A stretch of 64,000 nt of DNA from Austropuccinia psidii (taxonomy: Eukaryota > Basidiomycota > Pucciniomycetes > Pucciniales > Sphaerophragmiaceae): positions 4,933,501 through 4,997,500 of the forward strand of contig JALGQZ010000013.1 of assembly GCA_023105745.1 (NCBI GenBank). Direction: 5' to 3'. The position numbers were made by a program, and so were the translations under genes. The notes beneath the pieces were generated by a model. The model did not search any database. It was given only the letters and a program-made list of their open reading frames with translations, and was not told the origin of the DNA. The first letter of the stretch is position 1. Every line of letters starts with the position of its first letter. Of the stretch, positions 12,591-22,694 are shown one piece after another.

Positions 12591-13840
12591 ATGTCGTGCA
12601 CTTTATGAAACCAGCAGGGTATCCCCTGCATTCATTCCTCGACGACAACCGACGCTTGTGATGCTTGCCAACAAGCACACAAGAAATGTTCGTTCGTTGT
12701 CCGCCCCTTCCAACCATGAGGCCAGAGGAGTTCTTTCCCAAGACGCCCTCGCGAGGACTCCTTTGTGGTCAACAATGATGAAACAATATCCGAGCCCAAA
12801 TAGACACCGGGAACGATTCCGGACGATTAGCCCTGTCCCCTCAAGCATCGATTTGTCCACCCCCCCTCCTAGGCCACCATCCGATGGTAACTTCACTCCT
12901 CGACCTGAGCGAAGTGATTATCCGACCGATGAAGGATGGCGATGGAAAGAGGACATTCAAGCTCGGGCTGATCGTCACCATGTCTTGTCACCAATGGGAT
13001 TCAAACGCCAAAGTAAGTTTTCTTTCTCTTCACGCAATAATACTGACTTTTTTCCATTTCTCATAGAACAAAACCCCCCAAATCCCCCCCGACAAGACTC
13101 TCCCATTCCTAGTTTGCCTCGCGAGCAAACCCCGCTGCAGCCCACGCCAGGCCCGAGTGGCACCCAATGGTCGGAGGACTTATTCCACAGTAAGCAGCCA
13201 ACTTTCTCTTTTCTCATTTTCACTTTCGCATCAAGTTAACTGACTCTTCCTCCTTTTGTAGAACCCTCCCAGCACGATGAGCCACCTATTCCTGGCCCGA
13301 GTCCATCTTCCGAACCACCTGAGGACATTGCAACTCGTGAGCCACAACCTGAGGTGGCTCCTACGCAATCAACAGAGGAACCTTTTGGTAAGTCCCTATT
13401 TCACTTTTTTAACTCTACTCAACTTTTCCTCACCCCTCCTTCAACCGTCTCCAGCTTGTCCCGCCACTCCCCGCTCGATTATCATCATCCACGATACCCC
13501 AGTTGGATCCCCGGATATCCCTCCCATTGCCGCCGAGAACCCAACCGCCTCCTCCCCCCCGGTGCCAAGCTCCTCTCATTCCTGCGATGACGCTCACCAG
13601 GAATTCACCGACCTGCACCCAATACTAATGATTCCTCGAGCCATTGTCCACGAATCGATCAACCGAATCTTGTTGGAGCATCGTCGGTTTCTCTACATGA
13701 TTCCTTTCGTGGATGCAACTCATCAAAATGAGATGCACTGGGAATTCTGGGAGGAACTAAACTCCCTCCTTGGAGAGGCAATGGAGGCTTATCCAAAGGA
13801 GGACATCACCGGGATAGTCTCGAAATACTTAGAAAAATAA
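12591..13840 (+). CDS. Intact four-exon gene of unknown function in the transposon
   Basis: I do not recognise the family. Coding exons are (12591)-13012, 13067-13189, 13262-13387 and 13455-13840, with introns of 54, 72 and 67 bases bounded by GTAAG and AG. All three introns are in phase 1, and the joined frame is free of stops down to TAA at 13838-13840. The first in-frame ATG is 12661 (MLANKHTRNVRSL). A further 5' exon is possible because 12590 ends a good acceptor (TTTTTAG). The protein is Pro/Ser-rich and probably disordered in its first two thirds (SPSSEPPEDIATREPQPEV). The end looks folded and acidic (HWEFWEELNSLLGEAMEAY). Unlike the neighbouring cargo it has no lesion, so it is younger, under selection, or less exposed to decay. 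A role as an accessory DNA-binding or adaptor protein is only a guess. Confidence 0.7.
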
Positions 13841-14260
13841 AAAAATTTAAAAAAAAATCTCATTATTTCCTCTTTTTATTATTTGTAATACTTTCTTTTA
13901 AATTAATTATTTTTATTCAAAGAATGATATTTTCAATTTCTCTTACGTTCTTTGTTCACGTGAAATTATTACAATTCCTCAATGGTTCGGATCTTGTATT
14001 TTGTGAGAATAATTTTTGTAAGTGCCCAACCAAAAAGTTTGAGTTAGTATTTGTTTGTGAGAAAATCTTTTGTCAAAAATGCGCCAATAGTCACCATTCC
14101 TGCCTCCTATATTTTCTTCCTCCATTGTTTAGAGCCATATCAAATCTTAGCTGTAAAAAAGCGGGAGGTTCCAGCATGTGAGCAATCCACTCCAGATTCA
14201 TGAGACATTGCCATTCCTATGGTCACACGCTATTAATCTTAGTCATGTATTGAATTGTTT
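13841..14260. other. 3' flank of the four-exon gene
   Basis: The stop is followed by A-rich sequence and AT-rich stretches suited to polyadenylation. A frame at 13924-14181 would give a short Cys-rich peptide (CENNFCKCPTKKFE). It lacks introns, family signals and context, so I do not call it a gene. Confidence 0.4.
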
Positions 14261-15190
14261 AAATTGTTGGGAACCTTCACAAGCATAAGGATTGGTGTGT
14301 GAGTTGTCGGGAGCCTGCAAAGGCGTAAGGATTGGCGTGTGAGTTGTCGGAGCCTGCACAGGCGTAAGGATTGGCATGTGAATTGTCGGGAGCCTGCACA
14401 GGCATGAGAAATTGTCAGCATTGTTGGCCACCTTCACAAGCGTAAGGATTGGCCTGTGAGCTGTCTGGATCCTGCACAGGTGTAAGGATTGGCATGTGAG
14501 CTGTCGGGAGCCTGCACAGGCGTAAGGATTGGCGTGTGAGCTGTTGGGATCCTGCACAGGCGTAAGGATTGGCGTGTGAGCTTTCAGGAGCCTGCACAGG
14601 CGTAAGGATTGGCGTGTGAGCTGTCGGGAGCCTGCACAGGCGTAAGGATTGGCGTGTGAATTGTGGGGAGCCTGCACAGGCATAAGAAATTGTCAGCATT
14701 GTTGGCCACTTTCACAAGCGTAAGGATTGGCGTGTGAGCTGTTGGGATCCTGCACAGGAGTAAGGATTGGCGTGTGAGCTGTCAGGAGCCTTCACAGGCG
14801 TAAGGATTGGCGTGTGAGCTGTCGGGATCCTGCACAGGCGTAAGGATTGGCGTGTGAGCTGTCAGGAGCCTGCACAGGCGTAAGGATTGGCGTGTGAGCT
14901 GTCAGGATCCTGCACAGGCGTAAGGATTGGTGTGTGAGCTGTTGGGAGCCTGCACAGGCGTAAGGATTGGCGTGTGAGCTGTCGGGAACCTGCACAGGCG
15001 TAACGATTGGCGTGTGAGTTGTCAGGAACCTGCACAGGCATGAGGATTGGCGTGTGAGCTGTCAGGAACCTGCACAGGAGTAAGGATTGGCGTGTGAATT
15101 GTAGGAAGCCTGCACAGGCAAAAGGCACTTTTAGCATTTTTGGAACCTGCACAAGCATAAGGATTTGCGTGTGAAGCATTGGGATCCTGG
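14261..15190. repeat. Minisatellite, about 40-bp unit, some 20 copies
   Basis: The core GCGTAAGGATTGGCGTGTGA repeats about every 40 bases, joined by GAGCCTGCACAGG or GGATCCTGCACAGG variants. I count about 20 copies of the GTAAGGATTGG part. A variant segment (ATTGTCAGCATTGTTGGCCA) occurs at about 14410 and 14690, 280 bases apart, which points to a higher-order duplication. Minus-strand open frames across it are artefacts of the repeat. Confidence 0.95.
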
Positions 15191-15438
15191 ACAAGAGCAA
15201 CAAACCTGGAATATGTACGATGGCATGCCACCATAAATAATCCACTTCACCCCTTTTTCATGTGAGACACCCCATCTCCCGCACTCGAAACCATCCAATC
15301 CTGGTGTATATTGTCCTCTGCCTTACCCCACCATTATCCACCAATCACGCTGCTATTCAGACTGCCTCACTCTTTGAATTGGGCTGAGATTGTATTACCA
15401 TCCCTGATTTGATAGGCCGCTCCCTTGCCAATCTCATA

Positions 15439-16644
15439 CTAGCCGTGGCTTTTTCGGCACATTGTTTTTGCCAACCTCCTTGAGCATTGCACAAACATAC
15501 CCACTAGTGTCGTGCTTTCATTGTCCTGTGCTGGATCAGTATAATGAACAAATGTAATACTGGCCCACACTACCTGAATGAGCCCATGACATTTGGATAG
15601 ATCAATCCAAAAATGCTCATTTGGGAAAATCAATTTTCCCCCTGTACACTGTTTTGACGCATCTCTTTGAATTTGGCCGGTCTCCTTATCAGCTTGAAAC
15701 CCCCATCCCGAAGCATACAGCGATGCATCCTTATCAAGATGAGGTGAGTTTTTGAATCCATTCATGGTGAAAGTGAGTGCCAAAGCAAACTCGCATGCAC
15801 CCTGATTTGCAGGATTATTGCCTTCATACTTGACTTGATCAAAAGACGGAACCCCCAATGAGTTGTAGCAATTTTGAATCTTCTGGAATAAATTATTCCC
15901 AGCATATCATAAGTATTGACCTAGAATGCGACCCACCGAGCTAAGATTGGCACCTGGGTCCCGCCATTCATCTTTTGCATTTTCAATTTTGCCAGCACTT
16001 CCATACAGACCAAATTGTTCATTCTTCGTGGTGCATTTGCGCCACCCAATCGCGAACATAAATCCCTCCAGTAATGCTCCATTTGTTGCAATAGGGTCAG
16101 TGAACCTCTTTTTGCGAAATAAGAATTGTAATAATTCATCCCATTGATTGACCTCGACTTCGCTCATTGTTGTGAATGGTCTGAATTTGACAAGGGCAAT
16201 GAGTAATCCGGTTGAAGAGAGAATTGCCACACAGCCAAAGTGAATGCGTTTGATCTGATTGACATCCACAAGGCTCCAAATTTCACTTGGGATCATATTT
16301 GCTGATACTGGCATTGATATTTGTGCTGTTGGTCGAGAGGAGGAAAACAGCCTATTCTTTCGGGTTATTTTTCCCTCATTTGTCTTTTGGGATCTCCCAC
16401 TATTCCCAAGTGGCTGAGGGATCACTTTGTGTTGAAGCAGACAAGATATCAGATACTGCTTCCTGCCATTTGAAGCTAAGGAGTTTTGAGTACAGAATGG
16501 TGCCCAATGCCCAAGGAGCTTTCTTTGGCACACATCCTTTGACTTCCCTGTTGGAGCCCACATGACATTGGCACAATCTGAACTGACTAAAGCCAATTTT
16601 CTTCCATGGGGCCCAATGAGGGGGCCACATAAATGTGAAAACAT
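15439..16644 (-). pseudogene. TET/JBP-like 2-oxoglutarate/Fe(II) dioxygenase with one in-frame stop
   Basis: Enzymes of this family oxidise 5-methylcytosine (TET) or thymine (JBP) in DNA. One frame of 401 codons runs from ATG at 16644 to TGA at 15439, with a single TGA at 15907-15909. The N-terminal half has GCVAILSSTGLLIALVKFRP, FTTMSE and the conserved FAIGWRK. The double-stranded beta-helix half has the iron-binding HxD (SPHLDKD, H301 and D303), GGKLIFP and WIDL, then W-x-S-x-T-F-V-H-Y-T with the distal His (H366), and a basic end (CSRRLAK) where the 2-oxoglutarate-binding Arg is expected. The stop sits where CGA (Arg) would fit and everything beyond is well preserved, so it is recent, or the gene is read through or edited. 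Naming of the family rests on motif recognition; the substrate is unknown. Confidence 0.8.
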
Positions 16645-16645
16645 A

Positions 16646-16671
16646 TATATATATCTATATATATATGCTGA
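16646..16671. repeat. (TA)n microsatellite just upstream of the TET/JBP start
   Basis: TATATATATATCTATATATA lies directly 5' of the ATG at 16644, in the place of the 5' leader or core promoter. Confidence 0.7.
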
Positions 16672-17340
16672 GATTAAGCGAGCAACTCACACTTTCCTTC
16701 CTCAGCCCGATGCTTTCTCGCGAGTTCCCTTTTACGCTCTTTTCCTTTTTCGTGAATGGCATGCTTGCAGCAGAAAATGAAATGAAACCAAATGATTACT
16801 GATTTATTAATATCACCTAAATTGAATTGTGGTCGATGAATCTTTTTCAATTGCAGCTAAAAAGAAAGGTCACACCTGACCTTTGCAAATTTGCAATCTC
16901 AAATACCTGAACCTAAAAATTTCAGTGGATAGTGCATTATTCAATTTGACATATTGATGTTCCCATGCAATCACTTTCCAATCCAACCATTTGGAATATT
17001 GCAAGCACACGCAAATGCAATATGCATCCTGCTGCGGATCCCTAGTTATCCTAGTTCTCTTGAAAGACACAGGAACATTTGGCCTATTATGGGCTGTCAG
17101 GAAGTGATAAACGTGACCTCCCGCAATGCCCCCGCATGTGCTACTCATGCGCACAGCTGCCTGACTCAGCTTGCGTCTTGTCGAAGTCTTTTCAATGACA
17201 TACGGAGGGATGCCGCCGTACAATTACTATTGGTATTCAGACTGTGGCATCCCAGAAGTAGTAGGATAGGATGTCATGATTATTAAATTCATAAATAACT
17301 TTGCAAAATTCAATTACAATATATCTAGTACAACACTAAT
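16672..17340. other. Spacer between the TET/JBP gene and the next minus-strand gene
   Basis: A minus-strand frame (16870-17223) is open but has no good ATG, no family motif and an in-frame TAA directly before it. It might be an undetected exon or a relic; I do not call it a gene. Confidence 0.4.
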
Positions 17341-19558
17341 CTAAAACGGGTCAATCCTGGTTGTAAGTTTAGCTGACCTGGGTACAGTCAATGTGACCTC
17401 ATCACTCGAACCAAGACCACGCTTTGCCACCCAGCCATCACCAAAGTCTAATACCAAACCTTGTGCAAATTCAAATCTAAGAGGTACAGTGGGGTCAAAA
17501 GACTCTGATGAGAAGAAACTTTTATTCAGTAAATTACATATATACTTATTAGTACGTAGCCACACTGGCTCCACTGGATTTTTACCCTCTGAAAGTTTTG
17601 CGGAAATGTCAATTAGTGATAAAGCCCCTTTAACTGAGCTTGTTCTCCAGTCATCTGAGCATACCATCAAACCACAAATCCCCGCCGCACAGAATGCCGC
17701 TAATATACCATAGCAAATTCGATTTATTCCGAGATTCTTGTGATACGTCAAAAGATCTTTGATGGCCTCATTTTTTTTGGAGTTTGTGAGTTTGCCTTTG
17801 ATGCCATTAACTTCGACCTTTGTATGTGCATGTACCATGTTGTACGCAATCATCAAATGGATCACTGTATCCATTAGATCATCCAGGTTCTTGTGCGGCT
17901 TTGTGGATAGCTCATTGTCAGCCCCGCCACCTTCAATGCTGAGTTGGGTTGCACGTTGCTTTGATTTACTCAAGCAGGAGGCAAGGTATTCAACTGCTCC
18001 CCGTTCAAGTCCAAGAGGATCAATCAAACTTGATGTTGGTGCAACATATGGTTTGGGTGCAATCACATCGTATGAGACTAAACTAATGGATTCAAACATA
18101 ACATTTGCCCAAAAATGGTTAACTGGATTCGCGGGGTATAGAAGGCTCTGAACCATTTTGAAGAAGGAGTGTTCAGATTTTGGGAGATTATCTGGAGGTT
18201 TAGCTGATTCCTTCATCAATTTGAGATTCCAAATGTTGTGATCAAAAAACGCTTCTGTTTCTGTTGGCTTAAAAAAATTTAACCCTGTATATTCCAATTT
18301 ATATCACCAGTCAACAGCCAATAATCAAGTATCATGCACAAAGATAAAACTCACCTGCCATCTCAAGGTCCTCCAGCCAAGCCAACATTTTAAGCTCTCG
18401 GTTACTGATCACCTTAATACCAACAGGCAGGAATGTATGAGCATCCTTTGTTGGTAAATTGTCCCATCGATTTTTGTAAATACTATTGATATTATCAAGC
18501 CCCCTTTTCCATGATTGTTGAGTAATATTGGAATGATAATTCAAAATGCCTGAAAACTCTTCCATGCAGGATAAAAATATTCCTTGAAAATTCGCAGAGG
18601 ATGACACTTTGGGCTCAGCGTTGGGAATTATATCAGTAATATCTTGTCCCATTGTATCATGTTTAATTGTCTCCCTTTCTTGAAAGGCTTGAATATTCCA
18701 AGGAGAGGCGGGAGGGGTTTCATCATGGATTGTTTCATTGGGTATCGGGGGGCTTTCAGTATGTGGAACTTCTTCATGGATTGTTTCATTGAGTATGGGG
18801 GGGTTCAGTATGCGGAGGTTCATTATCAATATGGTCCCCATCAACATTGATCATTTCATCACTATGATCCCAAGAATCCTTTGCGGCTTCAAACGTACGG
18901 CGTTTTTTGTTGGTTTTTTGGTTGCATGTATATTTGGTCTTTTTCCTAATCCTTCGCCTGGAAATCCAATTACGACTCAAGATCCTTCAGGTAGAGATTC
19001 TCCCACCTCCACACCTGCCCATATATTGTAAGCAGGTATTTTTATCAATTTTGTTTTGAATTAGTAATGGACTTACGGTTCAAATCCATTTTGAGGAGGC
19101 TCATGTCTTCAGCAATCTTTTGACGCACATAATCAGGAATTTTACTATCATTTTGAATTTTTTCGAGCCTTGGGATTGTTTGAGCAATTTTGGAGAAAAA
19201 TTGTTCCTTGGATATGATTTCCACCTCCGCACTGAAAATTACATCATCTTCTGTTGGTGCACAAGGTTCAACAGTCTTTTCCTTCTCATAGCTTTTAAAA
19301 TTCGGTTTCTGAGAGCTTGGAGGCTGACCTGAAATAAATGCTATGACACAATATCAGGTTTGGATTAGAAATATTCAAGATGGATGCATACTCACCTTCT
19401 GGAAGAACTGGTGGATCTTGATTATCTTCATGTGACTGGCTCTCTACTTCAATGCCTAATTCACGACTACTGGCGATATCAGAGATTTCACTTCCACTCT
19501 CTGGGGCTGAAGTTGGTCGTTCATTGAATTCAGTTGAGTTTCGCGGGGTTTGGGCCAT
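17341..19558 (-). pseudogene. Multi-exon unknown gene upstream of TET/JBP, probably frameshifted
   Basis: ATG at 19558 (MAQTPRNSTEFNERPTSAPE) starts exon 1 (19396-19558; donor GTGAGT). Exon 2 (19077-19328; donor GTAAGT) continues in phase and stays open. The next exon (about 18787-19014) contains a basic, nuclear-signal-like stretch (SRRRIRKKTK). A clear intron 18285-18354 (GTGAGT...ACAG, phase 1) joins the next-to-last exon to the last exon (17341-18284), which ends at TAG 17341-17343. I could not find an in-frame join of exon 2 to exon 3. Near 18800, two copies of a repeat encoding NETIHEE/NETIHDE differ by two bases in their C-run, which shifts the frame. The C-terminal 315 residues (FWANVMFESISLVSYDVI...GDGWVAKRGLGSSDEV) match no family I know. 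It is oriented like the TET/JBP gene and lies directly upstream of it. Confidence 0.6.
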
Positions 19559-20236
19559 AGCGGAGGTAGTTTATTAAGCAAATAGATGGTGACAAGTTGA
19601 TTGATAACTTGTTTGAAAATTTTTTAATAAAAAGATCCAAATTGAAGAAAAAAGGTGGAAGTAAAATAAGTTTAAAATAATTCATTCTTTTTGAGGTAAT
19701 ATTGGAGAATTTTGGCAAGTTTGAAAGAAGTTAAATATCAATTTAAAGCTGTTAAAGATTTATTGAATATTCTAAGAAAAATACATTTTAGAATATAATC
19801 TGTCGGGAAATTGAAGGAGGCGATGTGTTGCACATTATTTCATCTCATTCAAATGAAATCACTTCCCTGTGAGACATTGAATAAAGTTGACTAGTGAGAA
19901 ACCTACTAAAGTCAACTTTTGAACTATTCAACGCTCATGAGGTAAGGACTAAGCAAAGTGTTCCATTTGGATGATATGAAATAAAATGGTTTTGTGGGCC
20001 AAACAGGAGACACAATTCTTGTCTTAAATAGTCCACTTATTACGTTTTAATTTGTGAGTCTCATGACTTAAACCCAAACCACAACATTGTGAATGTACTG
20101 ACCAATTTCCCCTGAGGTCCTGTTGGCAGAGAAGGCCACTCAGAATATTTCGGCAATTGCGGTCATCATGTACTCCAACAAGCCACCGTACACTGTGGAT
20201 GTAATGCAGAAACGTGAGGATGGTAAGTGGCGTCGG
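19559..20236. other. AT-rich spacer with no gene
   Basis: This is the 5' flank of the unknown gene. I see AT-rich sequence up to about 19800 and then a mixed stretch, with no convincing gene or repeat. Confidence 0.5.
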
Positions 20237-20955
20237 AGGCATGTTGGGAGGGTACTTACTAGGCGAGCGGAAGGATGGTAGGCAGTGTCGGGAGCATGTC
20301 GGGAGGGTACTACATGGGTGTAAGGATCATAAGTGGCGTCGGGAGGGCACTGCGCGAGCGTAAGGATCATAAGTAGTGTCGGGAGGGCACTCCGTGAGCG
20401 TAAGCATTGTAAGCATGTCGGGAGGGCACTGCGCGAGCGTAAGAATCGTAAGTAGTGTCGGGAGCATGTCGGGAGGGCACTGTGCGAGCATAAGGATCGT
20501 AAGTAGTGTCGGGAGCATGTCAGGAGGGCACTCTGTGAGCATAAGGATTGTAAGCAGTGTTGGGAGCATGTCAGGAGGGCAACGCGCGAGCATAAGGATT
20601 GTAAGTAATGTCGGGAGCATGTCAGGAGGGCACTGCGCAAGCGTAAGGATTTTAAGCAGTGTCGGAAGGGCACTGCGCAAGTGTAAGGATCATAAGTAGT
20701 GTCAGGAGCATGTCGGGAGGGCCCTCCGTGAGCGTAAGGATTGTAAGCAGTGCCGGGAGCATGTCGGGAGGGCACTGCGCGAGCGTATGGATTGTAAGTA
20801 GTGTCGGGAGCATGTCGGGAGGGCACTGCGCGAGCGTAAGGATCGTAAGTAGTGTCGGGAGCATGTCGGGAGGGCACTGCGCGAGAATAAGGATCGTAAG
20901 CAGTGTCGGGAGCATGTCAGGAGGGCACTACACAAGCGTAAGGATGGGGGTGTGA
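20237..20955. repeat. Minisatellite, 51-bp unit, about 14 copies
   Basis: The unit is built from GTCGGGAGCATGTCGGGAGG, GCACTGCGCGAGCGTAAGGA and TYGTAAGTAGT; successive starts near 20821 and 20872 are exactly 51 bases apart. Some units lack the GGAGCATGTC part and are shorter. The core GCGTAAGGAT is also the core of the minisatellite at 14261-15190. Confidence 0.95.
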
Positions 20956-21253
20956 AAGTGTAAGGAGTGGTGAGGGGGGAGATGGGGGGCAGGCAGTGTC
21001 AGAGTCTCATGTGGAGGGTGGTGCGGGCGCGTAAGCATGCTAAGCATTGGGGAGGCGGAAGCTATTAGGTGAAATTACCCGAACGTTGCGAATAGTGTTG
21101 AAACAGGTTTGGGCTTTGAGTGACATTTTCATGTGACACATGTGACGATTGACGTTGTCTTGACGCTGACGTGACGTGACCCACTAAATCCAGTGACTAT
21201 AAAGTGACACTAACGAAACTGAAGCAATATTTTATACTGACCGCGGTGCGACT
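20956..21253. other. Right subterminal region of the transposon
   Basis: There is no gene. The stretch has several TGACG/CGTCA words (about 21130-21180, e.g. GACGCTGACGTGACGTGACC), a possible array of short subterminal binding sites, and a variant of the minisatellite core (GCGCGTAAGCATGC near 21026). Confidence 0.45.
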
Positions 21254-21295
21254 TGAAGTCAATCGCCGAAGATTGACGCGAGATTTGCCCTGGTG
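21254..21295 (-). repeat. Right terminal inverted repeat
   Basis: This is the inverted partner of 210-251 (39 of 42 matches), ending ...GCCCTGGTG directly before the TGG duplication at 21296-21298. Confidence 0.85.
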
Positions 21296-21298
21296 TGG

Positions 21299-21318
21299 TT
21301 TTGAGTCACAGGCTGACA
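21299..21318 (-). repeat. Terminal 20 bases of the split outer LTR
   Basis: TTTTGAGTCACAGGCTGACA is the reverse complement of the first 20 bases of the LTR that starts at 47277. It closes the LTR whose rest is at 1-206. Confidence 0.85.
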
Positions 21319-22694
21319 TCAAGCCACATTGAAGACAGAAAAAAATTGAAAAATGTCAAAATTTTGGGAAATACTTTTAAAGTTTGGAAAATAATTGCAA
21401 CCTAAACCTAAAATAAAATTAGGTTTCAACCCACAAATGGGCCTCAAAATCAAAATTCTACAGCTAAGACAGAAGAAGGAATATACATGTATAAATTACA
21501 TATGCAGGAAGGATTTAAGAAAGTATTAGTACTCAAATGACTTGATTGGTAATACTTGGGGAATTGAGGAGGACAGGTACAAAGGAGGATTAGTCAGAAC
21601 GCTTAGGGATGAGTAATCCAAATTCAAATAAGCACCAGGAAAAATATCTCAACTTAGTAAACAACCCAACAAATGACCTCATGAACCAAAAAAATGATGC
21701 AATTATCTACATAAATAAAATCATATTGGTGGGACCAGCAGAAAAGAATTTTCCCATCCAAAAAAAACTAAAAAATTATAAGTTCCTCTTTTTGAACACC
21801 TCCCATGCAGAGCCAAAAAATTATAGAAACAGGGCCTCTCTCCAAAACTTTTTTCCTCTTTTTCTCATTTTTTTTATCCCTTCAAGAGTGGAAAGTGTAT
21901 TTAAATTCATCCCTGACTACCAGGTTAACTATTCTGAGAATATATATTTTTATTATATGAAGGATAAATAAAAATAAATAAACAAAATATTAGTATAAAA
22001 AAATTTCACCTTATTATAAAAAATCCAAGCTTTGAAGAAAAGAAAGAAGAGTAATTTAGTCGTTTTATTAAGAAAATATCATTATTATTTTACTTCATCA
22101 AGCCATGCTTTTGTTACTACAAGGAAATATTATTAGTTCAAAAAGAAAATAACTATCACAGTAATATAATAGGGTTATGTTATTAACAAAAGAAGAGTAA
22201 TTATGAATACCAAATTAAATTTTTAAAGAGTGGCTATTACTTAGTCTGTTCATAACACAACTTCTTTAAAGAAAAAATCATATAAAAAGAGTTTTTTCTT
22301 GTTTTTTTGGTATTATTAGTAGTCTAGTATTTCCAGAATATATTGAATTAATTTTGTAGTAGTATTTTGTGTGATCTGTGCTAGCTTTGTTTCTGTTGGT
22401 TAAATAAATAGTGTTATATTTGAAAGGTATAATAATTTTTTTGAGATCAAGAAAATTCTGATAGAGTCTGTTGAACACACTTTTCTAAACTAGCCACTAT
22501 AAATAAAAAAATTGATTGTCAACTCAAATCAAGATAATTCAGAATTTTTCAGGAAGGGCTGTTCAGATTATTCTGAAAAACAATAAGAGCAAGTTTTAGA
22601 ACCTTGAACAGATATTAAAAACTGTTTTCTTGGAATTTCCCCTTCCAGGTAATGCATAATTTTATCCCACACAACAGGATTTCCCACAGTACTT
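21319..22694 (+). repeat. Divergent LTR-like sequence
   Basis: Patches match the LTR at 23727-25385 in the same order. Examples are AGTTCCTCTTTTTGAAC...GGGCCTCTCTCC near 21780-21845 against 24440-24500, and AAAACTGTTTTCTTGG...ATTTCCCC near 22617-22645 against 25316-25345. It ends near TCCCACACAACAGG. It probably is the old 5' LTR of the element whose RT relic follows. Boundaries are uncertain. Confidence 0.45.

Larger units (their letters stand above)
210..21295. mobile_element. CACTA-like (CMC superfamily) DNA transposon of about 21.1 kb with TET/JBP and SNF2 cargo
   Basis: The left end (from base 210, CACCAGGGCAAATCT) and the right end (read inward from 21295) are inverted repeats matching at 39 of 42 positions. 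TGG at 207-209 and TGG at 21296-21298 flank the element as a 3-bp target-site duplication. The interrupted LTR continues across the duplication, and an uninterrupted LTR copy at 47277 carries a single TGG at this point. A CAC start, a 3-bp duplication and a Tnp2-type transposase together fit the CACTA group; the fungal Plavaka branch is possible. The cargo is a SNF2 helicase, a TET/JBP-like dioxygenase and three unrecognised genes. The transposase carries stops and frameshifts, so this copy is probably no longer autonomous. Confidence 0.85.

Noticed and set aside
13924..14181. Short Cys-rich secreted-protein-like ORF
   Set aside because: It has eight cysteines and a hydrophobic start, but no promoter, homologue or intron can be seen, and it lies in the AT-rich 3' flank of a gene.
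14261..15190. CRISPR-like array
   Set aside because: The repeats are contiguous with no unique spacers, and the organism is a eukaryote.
14239..15245. Minus-strand open frames giving Cys/Leu-rich repeat proteins
   Set aside because: They are translations of the 40-bp minisatellite in several frames at once. There is no start context, no intron structure and no family.
16870..17223. Open frame between the TET/JBP gene and its upstream neighbour
   Set aside because: It has no ATG near the start, an in-frame stop directly before it and no motif. It might be an exon, but I cannot support it.
20140..20955. Long open frames on both strands over the second array
   Set aside because: They are artefacts of the 51-bp repeat, whose length is a multiple of three so that stops are rare in several frames.
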